From Sphingobium sp. SCG-1 (lineage in GTDB: Bacteria > Pseudomonadota > Alphaproteobacteria > Sphingomonadales > Sphingomonadaceae): a DNA stretch of 64,000 nucleotides. How positions within the stretch are numbered: position 1 is the first letter of the stretch; each line of letters begins with the position of its first letter. The stretch covers positions 1,178,001-1,242,000 of the forward strand of contig NZ_CP026372.1 in assembly GCF_002953135.1 (NCBI RefSeq), given 5' to 3'. Below the pieces are notes generated by a model. That model was not told the origin of the DNA. It saw only the letters and a list, made by a program, of their open reading frames with translations, and ran no database searches. This document shows, piece after piece, positions 8,286 through 17,806 of this stretch. Made by a program: the position numbers and the translations under genes.

Positions 8286-9161
8286 ATGGCGACACGGGTT
8301 TCCACGATGCGGCGCGCGCGGGGCGAAGCGCGCCATGAAGGCTTTCTGCAACATGGCGGTTTCCGCTGGTTGAAGATTTCGACGGTGCTGTGCCTCCTCA
8401 TCATCGCCAGCTACCTGATGGTTGACATCACGCCGCGCCATAATGGCGGAAGCTGGTATGGCTACACGCTCGGCACCATCGGCGTGTTGCTGATCCTGTG
8501 GCTGACCGCGCTCGGTATGCGCAAGCGGGCGATGACGACCGGGCGCTGGTCATTGAAGGCATGGACGTCCGCCCATGTGTATCTGGGTCTCAGCCTGATC
8601 GTTATCGGCACGCTGCACACGGGTTTTCAGCTGGGCTGGAACGTGCACACGCTGGCCTACGCGCTGATGATGCTGGTGATCCTGTCGGGCATGTTCGGCG
8701 TGGGCGTCTATGCCGGAATACCCGCCGCGCTCAGCGATAATCGCGACGAGATGACGCAGGTGCAGATGCTCGACGCACTGCGCGCCATCGATCGGCAATT
8801 GCACGACGCCGCGCAACCGCTGCCGCACGAACAGGCCGAGGCGGTGCAATGGTCCCTCGATCAGGATCCGTTCAGCGGTGGCCTGTGGCGGCGATTGACC
8901 GGCAGCTATTCCAGTTGCGCGACCGCGCGCGCACAATCGGCATTACGTCAGTGGACCGCCGCGCATCCCGATACCGGCGACGATCCGCTGGAGCGCATCG
9001 ACGCGCTACTGGAGCGCAAGCAGGGCACGCTGGCACGGCTGCGCAAGCATCTGCGGTTGAAGGCGCTGCTTGAAATCTGGCTCTACGTGCATGTGCCCGC
9101 CACCTTCGCGCTGCTCGCAGCCCTGACGGCGCACATCGTCAGCGTGTTCTTCTACTGGTGA
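8286..9161 (+). CDS. Integral membrane protein with two His-X13-His pairs, likely di-haem cytochrome b
   Basis: 291 residues with about five membrane segments (near 31-47, 60-76, 95-112, 122-145 and 268-290). Two segments carry histidines spaced 14 apart: H97/H111 and H269/H283. This is the usual geometry for two haem b groups stacked across a membrane, as in NarI- and b561-type quinone or ferredoxin-linked cytochromes. A soluble loop of about 110 residues lies between segments 4 and 5. No named family was recognised. The gene begins two bases after the flavoprotein-ferredoxin stop and ends four bases before the multihaem gene, so it is probably translated with both and links them across the membrane. 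Confidence 0.65.
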   Translation: MATRVSTMRRARGEARHEGFLQHGGFRWLKISTVLCLLIIASYLMVDITPRHNGGSWYGYTLGTIGVLLILWLTALGMRKRAMTTGRWSLKAWTSAHVYLGLSLIVIGTLHTGFQLGWNVHTLAYALMMLVILSGMFGVGVYAGIPAALSDNRDEMTQVQMLDALRAIDRQLHDAAQPLPHEQAEAVQWSLDQDPFSGGLWRRLTGSYSSCATARAQSALRQWTAAHPDTGDDPLERIDALLERKQGTLARLRKHLRLKALLEIWLYVHVPATFALLAALTAHIVSVFFYW

Positions 9162-9165
9162 TCGC

Positions 9166-11073
9166 ATGACATTCCTTATCCGTCAGGTCAGCCACACCGC
9201 CGATGGCCGCGAAATCGTGCGCCAGTCCACGTTGCCCAAGCCGCAGCTGTCGATCGGCCGTGCGGCAGAGAACGACATCCACTTGCAGGATCTGTCGGTC
9301 ACGCCCGACCACGCGCGGATCGAGCAAGTCGATGCCCGGCGCGTCACCGTGCGCGCGACGGGAACGCTCGGGTTCGTGCTTGACGGGCGCACGACGATGC
9401 GCGCCGATATCGACGCCGTGCAGGGCGCGGAACTGCGCTTCGGCGGGCACCGCATCACCGTGTCGCATGGCGAAAATGACGAGATCATCCTGTCGATCCA
9501 ACGCGTGGACGCCCTGTCCGACGCACTGGAGGAAAAGGAAGAGTCCCGCGTCTTCTCGCTCTCCGGCCTGCTGCCGGGGCGGCGCGGCATGGCGTGGGCG
9601 CTGGTGTTGTCGATCCTGATCGGCTTTCTGGCGGTGCCGATCTTCAGTTTTGTCACGCGGCCCGCGCAGGACACGCGCAACATCTACGCAGTAAAGAACG
9701 AGCGTGAGGCGCAGATGATGCGGGCGAACCTCACCAAGGGCGACACCGTGGCCGGCGACAGCGCCTGGTCCCCCGGCCCCTTGAGCAAGGCGCATCACGC
9801 GCTGGAAGGCAAATGCGAAAGCTGCCACGTCAAGGCGTTCGTGTCGGTGCAGGACAGCGCATGTCAGACCTGCCACAATCCCGCGGAAGTGCATGAGCAC
9901 GCCCCCGCTGCCCGTCTGGCGATGGCACGCGAAACTCCCGGCGTCGGTGGACGCATCCTCGCCAGCTTCTCTTCCGCGTTCGGTAAGCCCGGCCCCGGCG
10001 CCTGTGTGGATTGCCATACCGAGCATGTCGGCGCTGGCCCGATGCAGCCGACCGCGCAGCAGTTCTGCACCGATTGCCACGGCACGCTGGACAAGCGGTT
10101 GAAGGACACAAAGCTGGGCAACGCAGGCGACTTTAGCACCAGCCATCCGCAATTCGAGCCCGCCGTGATGGTTGCGCCGCCCGGCATCGGCATGAAGTAC
10201 CCGCGCTTCGAACGCATCTCGCTGGACGACGAACCAAGCGACAATGGCGGCCTCAAATTCCCGCATAACATCCATCTGAGCAAATCGGGTGGCGTCGCGC
10301 GCATGGCGCGGACGTTGAAGGCGCAGCAGGGCTATGGCGACTCACTTGCCTGCGCGGATTGCCACCGTCCGACGGCGGACGGCGTGCGCTTCCTGCCGGT
10401 CGATATGGAGACCGATTGCCAAGCCTGCCACAGCCTTGGCTTCGAGAGCATCGGCGGCACCGTCCGCACTCTGCGGCATGGCGAACCGGCGCAGGTTGTC
10501 GCCGACCTGCGCGCCTATTATCGCTCGACTGGTCCGGTACGCCCCGTTGCGCTTGGCGGCATGACGCGGCGCCTCCCCGGCGACTATGCGGCGGCGAAGG
10601 TGAGCAACGCCTATGTGCGGGCAGCGGCTACGCGACCCGGCAATGCCGAGGCCGCGATCCGCGCCGTCTTCTCAAAGGGCGGGGCCTGCTTCGACTGCCA
10701 CGTCATCACGCCGCCGGGGGCCGGGGGCAATGCCAACTGGCAGGTAATGGCGGTGCATCAGCCCATGCGCTACATGATGAAGGGCTGGTTCGACCACGCG
10801 CCGCATAAGACCGAAAGCTGCGAAAGCTGTCATGCCGCGCCGAAGTCCGCCAAGGCGAGCGACCTGCTGCTGCCCGGCATCGCTACATGCCGCGAATGCC
10901 ATGGCGGGGAAAAGGCGAAGGCCGATGTGCCCTCCAGTTGTGCTCTATGTCACAGTTATCATGCCGGGAATGGGGCACCATGGGTTCCGGCGAACACGAT
11001 AAGGGACAAAACGGTTGCCAAGGTGATCGCGCTGTCGAGCGAGGCGTCAGACGCAACACGACGTAATCGATAA
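9166..11073 (+). CDS. FHA-domain membrane-anchored decahaem cytochrome c
   Basis: 635 residues. Residues about 1-112 form an FHA phosphothreonine-binding domain (GR at 31-32, NDIHLQD, VTPDHARIE). A single membrane helix follows at about 142-163. The rest is periplasmic with ten CxxCH haem motifs: CESCH at 217-221, CQTCH at 233-237, then CVDCH, CTDCH, CADCH, CQACH, CFDCH, CESCH, CRECH and CALCH; several free histidines can act as distal ligands. It would take electrons from the cytochrome b and hold or pass them in the periplasm. Joining a cytoplasmic phospho-signal reader to a haem wire in one chain is unusual. No outer-membrane porin partner is encoded nearby. Confidence 0.85.
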   Translation: MTFLIRQVSHTADGREIVRQSTLPKPQLSIGRAAENDIHLQDLSVTPDHARIEQVDARRVTVRATGTLGFVLDGRTTMRADIDAVQGAELRFGGHRITVSHGENDEIILSIQRVDALSDALEEKEESRVFSLSGLLPGRRGMAWALVLSILIGFLAVPIFSFVTRPAQDTRNIYAVKNEREAQMMRANLTKGDTVAGDSAWSPGPLSKAHHALEGKCESCHVKAFVSVQDSACQTCHNPAEVHEHAPAARLAMARETPGVGGRILASFSSAFGKPGPGACVDCHTEHVGAGPMQPTAQQFCTDCHGTLDKRLKDTKLGNAGDFSTSHPQFEPAVMVAPPGIGMKYPRFERISLDDEPSDNGGLKFPHNIHLSKSGGVARMARTLKAQQGYGDSLACADCHRPTADGVRFLPVDMETDCQACHSLGFESIGGTVRTLRHGEPAQVVADLRAYYRSTGPVRPVALGGMTRRLPGDYAAAKVSNAYVRAAATRPGNAEAAIRAVFSKGGACFDCHVITPPGAGGNANWQVMAVHQPMRYMMKGWFDHAPHKTESCESCHAAPKSAKASDLLLPGIATCRECHGGEKAKADVPSSCALCHSYHAGNGAPWVPANTIRDKTVAKVIALSSEASDATRRNR

Positions 11074-11096
11074 CACAACAGGGGGGCGCACGTCCG

Positions 11097-11945
11097 ATGC
11101 TGATCGCGCAGATCACGGACATTCATCTGGGGTTCGAGCCCGATAATCCGGCCGAATTCAACCGCAAGCGGCTGGATCAGGTATTGCGGCACCTGATCGA
11201 CGGCCCGAACCGCCCCGACCTGTTGCTGGCGACTGGCGATCTGGTCGATCGGGGCGATGCGGACAGCTATCGGCGGCTGGCCAATGCGCTCAGCGTGTGT
11301 CCGTTCCCGGTCTTCCCATGCATGGGCAATCACGACGATCGAGAGAATTTCGCGACCTTCTTCCCGCGAACGCCCGTCGTCGATGGCTTTGTGCAATATG
11401 TCGTGCCGCTCGATGGGCTGCGGTTGATCGTCATCGATACGCTGGAGCCGGGTCGTCATGGCGGCGCATTCTGTGAAGCGCGGGCCGATTGGCTTCACGC
11501 GCGGCTAAAGGAAGAACCCGAGACGCCCACCGTCATCGTGATGCATCATCCGCCGGTGGAAGTCGGAATAGACTGGATGAATACGCATCCGGACGAACCC
11601 TGGGTAAGCTGCTTTGCCGACACGATAGCGGGGCATGGTCAGGTACAGGCGCTGGTCTGCGGGCATCTCCACCGCCCGATCGTCGCGCCATGGAAAGGCA
11701 CGACGGTCGCGATCTGTCCCTCCACCGCGCCACAGGTCGCGCTGGACCTCTCGCCCATAGATCCTGAGAAGCCGGACAATCGCCCAATGATCATCGCCGA
11801 TGCACCCGCTTTTGCACTGCATCGCTGGACTGAACATGGCCTCGTCACCCACTTCGATACGTCCGATGAACATGTGATGCTCGCCAAATTCGACAAGCAA
11901 ATGCAGCCGCTTGTCCGCGCCCTGGTCAGTGAACGGCCCCGATAG
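11097..11945 (+). CDS. Class III cyclic nucleotide/phosphodiesterase (CpdA/GpdQ-like)
   Basis: Calcineurin-like metallophosphoesterase of 282 residues with the full two-metal motif set: DIH (residues 8-10), GDLVDRGD, GNHDDR, the paired HH of VIVMHHPP, and GHLHR. The family includes CpdA (cAMP hydrolysis) and GpdQ (phosphodiester hydrolysis). It starts 23 bases after the decahaem cytochrome gene on the same strand. With two cyclic-nucleotide-binding domains encoded three genes upstream, a role in resetting the cNMP signal is attractive, but phospholipid-type diesters are also possible substrates. Cytoplasmic, no signal peptide. Confidence 0.85.
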   Translation: MLIAQITDIHLGFEPDNPAEFNRKRLDQVLRHLIDGPNRPDLLLATGDLVDRGDADSYRRLANALSVCPFPVFPCMGNHDDRENFATFFPRTPVVDGFVQYVVPLDGLRLIVIDTLEPGRHGGAFCEARADWLHARLKEEPETPTVIVMHHPPVEVGIDWMNTHPDEPWVSCFADTIAGHGQVQALVCGHLHRPIVAPWKGTTVAICPSTAPQVALDLSPIDPEKPDNRPMIIADAPAFALHRWTEHGLVTHFDTSDEHVMLAKFDKQMQPLVRALVSERPR

Positions 11946-12070
11946 CGCGACGCTTCTTTAACCAGCATAAGGGCGACCCTATTTCTCTGCGCATTGATTG
12001 AGGTTAAAGCGCACACGTAACGATCTGCTACAGCACCGCATGCCCGTTGGGCGGGAAGGCAAAGCAGTAC

Positions 12071-13075
12071 ATGAAAGAGCGGTTCGTCGAGCGATTTCCG
12101 CTTGCAGTGGTTCATCCGATAGTTGCTTACGCCGTAACACTGGGCCTGTGTGGCGCAGCTCTAGGGCTGCGATTGCTGGCCGAGCCTGTGCTTCAGGCTG
12201 GCTATCCCTATGTGACTTTCTTCCCCGCAGTCGTCCTGTCCGCATTTCTCTTCGGTCGTGGCCCGGCGATTCTGGCGGGTGCTTTGTGCTGGATGTTCGC
12301 GTGGTATTTCTTCATCGCGCCACAGACGGGGCATGTTTTCACTTTGGGCACCTTCGTCGCGCTGGCCTTTTATTTTATCGTGGTGGCCGTCGACATCATC
12401 CTGATCGACTGGATGCAGCAGAGCAATAAGCGGTTGGCCGACGAGCGCGCACGCGGCGCGGCGCTGGCCGAGCATCGCGAGATGCTGTTTCGCGAACTCC
12501 AACATAGGGTGTCCAACAATCTGCAAGTCGCAGCGGCGCTGATCGCGCTTCAGCGGCGCAATATCGACCATCCCGGCGCGCGTAAGGCTCTGGACGAAGC
12601 GTCGCATCGGCTGGCGCTGATCGGCAAGATCAGCCGGGCGCTCTACGATCCCAGCGGTCAACGTCTGTCGGTACGCTCTTTCGTGGAGACGTTGGCGAAG
12701 GACGTCCTCGACGCTAATGGCCGCACCGACGTTCGCGTCGATCTGGTTATCGACGACGATGTGGCGATCGATCCAGACGCCGCTATCCCGTTTGCGTTGA
12801 TCATGGCGGAGGCCGTCGCCAATGCGCTGGAGCATGGATTCGCCGATCGCGTCGGCGGACTGATCCGCGTGACCGTCAGGGGTGATGCCGGTCTGGAACT
12901 GGACATCGTGGACGATGGATGCGGGCTTCCGGAGAATTTCGATCTACAGAACAGCCAGAGTCTGGGCCTGCGCATCGCGACGGCGCTGGCGCAGCAGCTT
13001 GGCGGGACTTTCCGCCTCCTTCCGGGCGACAGCGGCGGGGTTCGCGCTTCGCTGATGGTCCCGGCCGCTGCGTAG
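12071..13075 (+). CDS. Membrane sensor histidine kinase, HisKA_2/HWE-like with DUF4118-type sensor
   Basis: About 334 residues. The N-terminal third holds four membrane helices like the KdpD-type DUF4118 domain (AYAVTLGLCGAALGL, FFPAVVLSAFLFG, LAGALCWMFAWYFF, FVALAFYFIVVAV). Then comes a HisKA_2 phosphoacceptor segment FRELQHRVSNNLQ, with the phosphorylated His in LQHR, and an ATPase domain with an N-box (AEAVANALEHGF) and a G-box (VDDGCGLP). Such kinases often act in the alphaproteobacterial general stress response through PhyR. No response regulator is adjacent. ATG at 12071 is preferred to a TTG 24 bases upstream. Confidence 0.8.
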   Translation: MKERFVERFPLAVVHPIVAYAVTLGLCGAALGLRLLAEPVLQAGYPYVTFFPAVVLSAFLFGRGPAILAGALCWMFAWYFFIAPQTGHVFTLGTFVALAFYFIVVAVDIILIDWMQQSNKRLADERARGAALAEHREMLFRELQHRVSNNLQVAAALIALQRRNIDHPGARKALDEASHRLALIGKISRALYDPSGQRLSVRSFVETLAKDVLDANGRTDVRVDLVIDDDVAIDPDAAIPFALIMAEAVANALEHGFADRVGGLIRVTVRGDAGLELDIVDDGCGLPENFDLQNSQSLGLRIATALAQQLGGTFRLLPGDSGGVRASLMVPAAA

Positions 13076-13156
13076 CGGGGCCCGTCCCGCATATCAGTAG
13101 GTGAGGACAATCTGCTGCTTGGCGGCGCGCCACTCCTCGGCTATGACCCGTCGCCT

Positions 13157-13933
13157 ATGCATAAACATTCGATCAAGTTCGCGCTGGCGATTGCCGCTGT
13201 TGCCACGCTGGGCGCCTGTGCCTCGTCTAAGAACAAGGCCGACACGCAATATGTCGCCCGTGACGTTTCGACGCTCTATAACGGAGCTAAGTACCGGCTC
13301 GACCGGGGCCAGTTCAAGCTGGCAGCGGCGCTGTTCGATGAAGTCGAGCGCCAGCATCCCTATTCGCCATGGGCGCGCCGTGCGCAGCTGATGGCGGCGT
13401 TCAGCTACTATATGAACACCGATTATAACGAGGCGATCCAGGGCGCGCAGCGGTTCCTGTCGATCCATCCGGGTAACAAGGATGCACCCTACGCTTATTA
13501 TCTAATCTCGCTCTGCTATTACGAGCAGATCGCCGACGTTACGCGCGACCAGAAGATTACGCAGCAGGCACTCGATTCGCTAGGCGAACTCGTCCGCCGC
13601 TATCCCGGGACGCGCTACGCTGCCGACGCGCGGTTGAAGATCGACTTGGTCAACGACCATCTGGCGGGCAAGGAAATGGAGATCGGTCGTTTCCACCAGC
13701 GTCGCGGTCAATGGCTGGCGGCAACGCTGCGCTTCCGCTCCGTTGTCGACAAATATCAGACCACGACGCACGCGCCCGAGGCGCTTGAGCGACTCGTCGA
13801 AAGCTATCTCTCGCTCGGCCTGCCCGAAGAAGCGAAGAAGGCAGCGGCGGTGCTGGGCGCGAACTATCCGGGTTCCAAATGGTATGAGCGGTCCTACAAG
13901 CTCATTCAGGAGCATCCTCCCAAGGCGGCATGA
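13157..13933 (+). CDS. bamD: Outer membrane assembly lipoprotein BamD
   Basis: Essential lipoprotein of the BAM complex that folds outer-membrane beta-barrels, located at the periplasmic face of the outer membrane. 258 residues: lipoprotein signal peptide ending at LGAC (lipidated Cys at residue 21), then TPR repeats typical of BamD (YNGAKYRLDRGQFKLAAALFDE, SPWARRAQLMAAFSYY, DAPYAYYLISLCYYEQI with the family's DVTRDQ segment, RYPGTRYAADAR). It lies just upstream of recN, as in many alphaproteobacteria. Confidence 0.93.
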   Translation: MHKHSIKFALAIAAVATLGACASSKNKADTQYVARDVSTLYNGAKYRLDRGQFKLAAALFDEVERQHPYSPWARRAQLMAAFSYYMNTDYNEAIQGAQRFLSIHPGNKDAPYAYYLISLCYYEQIADVTRDQKITQQALDSLGELVRRYPGTRYAADARLKIDLVNDHLAGKEMEIGRFHQRRGQWLAATLRFRSVVDKYQTTTHAPEALERLVESYLSLGLPEEAKKAAAVLGANYPGSKWYERSYKLIQEHPPKAA

Positions 13934-13979
13934 AGCGCCGCCTGTTCCCCTTTCGTATCTAAGGGGCTAAAGCCGTTAC

Positions 13980-15644
13980 GTGCTGACCAACCTGTCCATC
14001 CGCAATGTCGTGCTGATCGAGGCGTTAGACCTTGCCTTCGGTCCGGGGCTGGGTGTGCTGACGGGCGAGACGGGGGCGGGCAAATCGATCCTGCTGGACT
14101 CGCTCGGGCTGGCGCTGGGTGCGCGGGCGGATAGCGGCCTCGTCCGGCAGGGCGAGGCGCAGGCGAGCGTCACTGCGACGTTTGAGGAGCCGGATGCCGG
14201 TCATCCGATCCGCGCCGCGCTGGCGGACAACGATCTCGACCTGGAACCAAGCGAGCCGATCATTATTCGCCGTACGTTGAAGGCGGATGGCGGCAGCCGC
14301 GCCTTCATCAACGATCAACCTTGTTCGGCAGCATTGCTGCGCGAAGTCGGCGCACTGCTGGTCGAAATTCACGGGCAGCATGACGATCGCGGCCTGCTCA
14401 ATCCACGCGGGCACCGCGCGCTGCTCGACGCCTTCGGGCGGTGCGACACTGCCAAGGTCGCAGCGGCGCACGGCGCATGGCGTGAAGCTGAGGCGATGCT
14501 GGCGGCGGCGCGGACGGATGTCGAGACGGCCGCACGGGACCGCGAATATCTGGAGCACGCCGTCGCTGAACTGACGGCGTTCGCGCCTGAACCGGGAGAG
14601 GAAGCGCTGCTGGCCGACGATCGCGCGACGATGCAAAAGGGCGCGCGCCTGACCGAGGATCTCGTTGCTGTGGCAGAGTTCCTGGACGGGTCGGAGGGCG
14701 GCCTCGCGCGGCTTCGGCAAGCGGCACGGCGGCTAGACCGGATCGCCACGGAGCATCCAATGCTGGCCGAGGCGCTGGCGGCCCTCGACCGCGCGGTGAT
14801 CGAGGCAAGCGAGGCGGAGGATCATCTGAACGCCGCCAACGAAGCACTCAGTTACGACCCGGCGCGGCTGGACAGCATCGAGACACGGCTGTTCGAAATG
14901 CGGGCACTGGCGCGCAAGCATCAGGTGCAGCCCGATGATCTGGCGGAACTCAAGGCCGAAATGGATACGAAGCTGCAGCGGATCGATGCGGGCGAGGAAG
15001 GCCTTGCGGCTTTAGACGCCGATCTGACGGCGAAGGCAGCGGCCTACCGGCAGGTGGCGCAAGCGCTGACGGCGCAGCGGGTCGCTGCGGCGAAGCGGCT
15101 GGATGCGGCGGTGGCGTCGGAACTGGCACCCTTGAAACTAGACGCCGCACGTTTCCGCACGGCGGTTGCGGCGCTGGACGAAGCGCAGTGGGGATCGCAG
15201 GGCGCCGATCGAGTGGAGTTCGAGATTTCGACCAACCCCGGCGCGCCCTTCGCGCCGCTGGTGAAGATCGCGTCGGGCGGCGAACTGTCGCGCTTCATCC
15301 TCGCGCTGAAAGTCGCGCTGGCACAGGAGGGTGGTGCCGATACGATGATCTTCGACGAAATCGACCGCGGCGTCGGCGGCGCAGTAGCCAGCGCGATCGG
15401 CGACCGGCTCGCGCGTTTGGCGCATGGCAGCCAGTTGCTGGTGGTCACGCACTCGCCACAGGTCGCGGCGCGCGGCGCAACGCACATGCTGATCGCGAAA
15501 TCCAGCCAAGGCACTGTAACCCGCACCGGCGTCCACGCGTTGAGCGAATCCGAACGCCGCGAAGAAATCGCCCGCATGCTGTCCGGCGCGGAAATTACCC
15601 AGGAAGCCCGCGCGCAGGCCGGGCGGCTGCTGGAGGGGGTGTGA
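13980..15644 (+). CDS. recN: DNA repair protein RecN
   Basis: SMC-like ATPase acting at DNA double-strand breaks. 554 residues: Walker A GETGAGKS near residue 30, the family's HGQHDDRGLL segment, two coiled-coil arms in the middle (rich in Ala, Glu and Arg), a signature motif near GGELSRFILALK, and a Walker B TMIFDEIDRGVGG. The start is a GTG at 13980, which gives the conserved MLTNLSIRNVVLIE beginning. Its stop overlaps the start of ligA (ATGA), so the two are translationally coupled. Confidence 0.95.
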   Translation: MLTNLSIRNVVLIEALDLAFGPGLGVLTGETGAGKSILLDSLGLALGARADSGLVRQGEAQASVTATFEEPDAGHPIRAALADNDLDLEPSEPIIIRRTLKADGGSRAFINDQPCSAALLREVGALLVEIHGQHDDRGLLNPRGHRALLDAFGRCDTAKVAAAHGAWREAEAMLAAARTDVETAARDREYLEHAVAELTAFAPEPGEEALLADDRATMQKGARLTEDLVAVAEFLDGSEGGLARLRQAARRLDRIATEHPMLAEALAALDRAVIEASEAEDHLNAANEALSYDPARLDSIETRLFEMRALARKHQVQPDDLAELKAEMDTKLQRIDAGEEGLAALDADLTAKAAAYRQVAQALTAQRVAAAKRLDAAVASELAPLKLDAARFRTAVAALDEAQWGSQGADRVEFEISTNPGAPFAPLVKIASGGELSRFILALKVALAQEGGADTMIFDEIDRGVGGAVASAIGDRLARLAHGSQLLVVTHSPQVAARGATHMLIAKSSQGTVTRTGVHALSESERREEIARMLSGAEITQEARAQAGRLLEGV

Positions 15645-17806
15645 TGGCGGACATGTCCGCGCTGACAGAAGCCGAAGCGGCCAACCGTCTCATGCGGCTC
15701 GCAAAGCTGATTGCGCATCATAATGCGCGCTATCATGCCGAGGATGCGCCGGAGATCAGCGACGCGGAGTATGACGCGCTGGTGCGGGAGAACAGCGCGC
15801 TGGAGGCGGCGTTTCCGCATCTGGTGCGGGCAGACAGTCCCAACCGCCAGGTCGGCGCGTCGGTAGAAACGTCGCCGCTGGCCAAGGTCGCCCATGAAAA
15901 GCGGATGATGAGCCTCGACAATGCGTTCGACGACGCGGAGGTGGAGGAGTTCGTTGCGCGGGTGCGGCGCTATCTGGCGCTTCCCGCCGACGCGCCGGTG
16001 GCGATGACGGCGGAGGACAAGATCGACGGGCTCTCGCTCTCGATCCGCTATGAAAACCGCGTGTTAAAGCAGGCAGCCACGCGCGGCGACGGCCAAGTGG
16101 GGGAGGACGTTACGGCCAACGTCCGCCACATCGCCGACATCCCGCAATCGCTGCGCGATGACGCGCCCGACCTCTTTGAAGTGCGCGGTGAAGTGTATAT
16201 GGCGAAGGCCGATTTCGTCGCGCTGAATGCGCGGCTGATGGTGGCGGGGCAGGCGCTGGCGGAAAGCAAAAACGAGGCGTTCGACCCCGAAACCGTGCGC
16301 CAGTTCGCCAACCCCCGCAACGCCGCTGCCGGTTCGCTACGGCAGAAGGACGCTGCCGTCACCGCCAGCCGACCCCTACGGTTCCTCGCCCACGGCTGGG
16401 GCGCACATTCCGCGCTACCCGCCGACACGCAGATGGGCGTGATGCAGGCAATCGGGCGGTGGGGCTTTCCGCTGTCCGAACATTTGCGGCGATTCGAAAA
16501 CGCAGCCGAACTGCTCGCGCATTATCGTGGCATCGAGGCACTGCGGGCGGACATGCCTTACGACATCGACGGCGTGGTCTATAAAGTCGATCGGCTCGAT
16601 TGGCAGGAGCGGCTGGGGTTCGTCGCCAAGGCACCGCGCTGGGCCATCGCGCATAAATTCCCCGCCGAGCGCGCGCAGACCGACCTTGTCGCCATCGATA
16701 TCCAGGTCGGGCGGACGGGCAAGCTGACGCCGGTCGGTCGCCTGACGCCCGTCACGGTCGGCGGCGTCGTGGTGTCGAACGTGACACTGCACAACGCGGA
16801 CGAAATCGCGCGACTGGGCGTGCGACCGGGTGATCGCGTGGTCGTCCAGCGCGCAGGCGACGTCATCCCGCAGGTGGTCGAGAATCTCACGCGTGAAGAA
16901 CCGCGCAACGCCTTCGTCTTTCCCGATCACTGCCCGGCCTGCGGTTCCGAAGCGGTGCGAGAGGAAGGAGAAGTCGACGTGCGTTGCACGGGCGGGTTGA
17001 TCTGCCCGGCGCAGCGGTTCGAGCGGCTGCGGCATTTCGTCAGCCGGGGCGCTCTCGATATCGAGGGGCTGGGCGAGAAGACCATCCAGGAATTTCTGGA
17101 TCTCGGCTGGATCGACGAACCTGCCGATATCTTTCGATTGTCGCAGCATCGCGACGAGCTAGTCGGGCGCAAGGGCTGGCAGGAAAAGTCAGTCGATGGC
17201 CTCCTCGAGTCCATTCGCGCGAAGACTTCGCCCGACGCCGCGCGTCTGCTGTTCGGCCTCGGCATCCGTCATGTCGGCGCGGTGACGGCGCGCGATCTGC
17301 TGAAGCGCCACACGACCTTGCCCGCCTTGCGCGCTCTGGCGGAAGATATCATCGCATTGCGCGCGGCGACCGAGCCACTGCCGGACGAGCCGCCGCACCG
17401 CTTTCAGGCCCGGATCGACAAGGCCATTGCCGACCACATAGGCGTGGAAAATGTCGGCGCGGCAGTGGGTCACGCGCTTGCTGACTTCTTCCATGAACCG
17501 CACAATGTACAGGCGTGGGAAGACCTGCTGAACGAAGTGTCGCCGCCTGATTACAAGGTCGACGTTCGCGAAAGTGCGGTCTCCGGCCAGACCATCGTCT
17601 TCACCGGCAAGCTCGAAACGATGAGCCGCGACGAAGCCAAGGCGCAGGCCGAAGCATTGGGAGCCAAGGCGGCGGGGTCGGTCAGCGCAAAGACGGACCT
17701 GATCGTCGCAGGGCCGGGTGCTGGATCGAAGCTCAAGAAAGCCGCGGAACTGGGCATCCGGGTGATCGATGAAGCGGAGTGGGCGGAGATCGTGCGCGGC
17801 GGCTAG
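15644..17806 (+). CDS. ligA: NAD-dependent DNA ligase LigA
   Basis: Seals nicks in replication and repair using NAD+. 720 residues: N-terminal NAD-binding domain Ia (HNARYHAEDAPEISDAEYD), the adenylation-site lysine at K126 in the EDKIDGLS motif, OB fold with VGRTGKLTPVG, a four-cysteine zinc finger (CPACG, then C..C in RCTGGLICP), HhH repeats and a C-terminal BRCT domain (VSGQTIVFTGKLETMSRDEAK). The ATG at 15644 overlaps the recN stop; the open frame extends upstream inside recN but that part is not coding. It meets the minus-strand neighbour with adjacent stop codons. Confidence 0.96.
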   Translation: MADMSALTEAEAANRLMRLAKLIAHHNARYHAEDAPEISDAEYDALVRENSALEAAFPHLVRADSPNRQVGASVETSPLAKVAHEKRMMSLDNAFDDAEVEEFVARVRRYLALPADAPVAMTAEDKIDGLSLSIRYENRVLKQAATRGDGQVGEDVTANVRHIADIPQSLRDDAPDLFEVRGEVYMAKADFVALNARLMVAGQALAESKNEAFDPETVRQFANPRNAAAGSLRQKDAAVTASRPLRFLAHGWGAHSALPADTQMGVMQAIGRWGFPLSEHLRRFENAAELLAHYRGIEALRADMPYDIDGVVYKVDRLDWQERLGFVAKAPRWAIAHKFPAERAQTDLVAIDIQVGRTGKLTPVGRLTPVTVGGVVVSNVTLHNADEIARLGVRPGDRVVVQRAGDVIPQVVENLTREEPRNAFVFPDHCPACGSEAVREEGEVDVRCTGGLICPAQRFERLRHFVSRGALDIEGLGEKTIQEFLDLGWIDEPADIFRLSQHRDELVGRKGWQEKSVDGLLESIRAKTSPDAARLLFGLGIRHVGAVTARDLLKRHTTLPALRALAEDIIALRAATEPLPDEPPHRFQARIDKAIADHIGVENVGAAVGHALADFFHEPHNVQAWEDLLNEVSPPDYKVDVRESAVSGQTIVFTGKLETMSRDEAKAQAEALGAKAAGSVSAKTDLIVAGPGAGSKLKKAAELGIRVIDEAEWAEIVRGG

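Noticed and set aside
15188..15643. Extended N-terminus of LigA inside recN
   Set aside because: The translation there is non-homologous; LigA proteins start at the ATG overlapping the recN stop.
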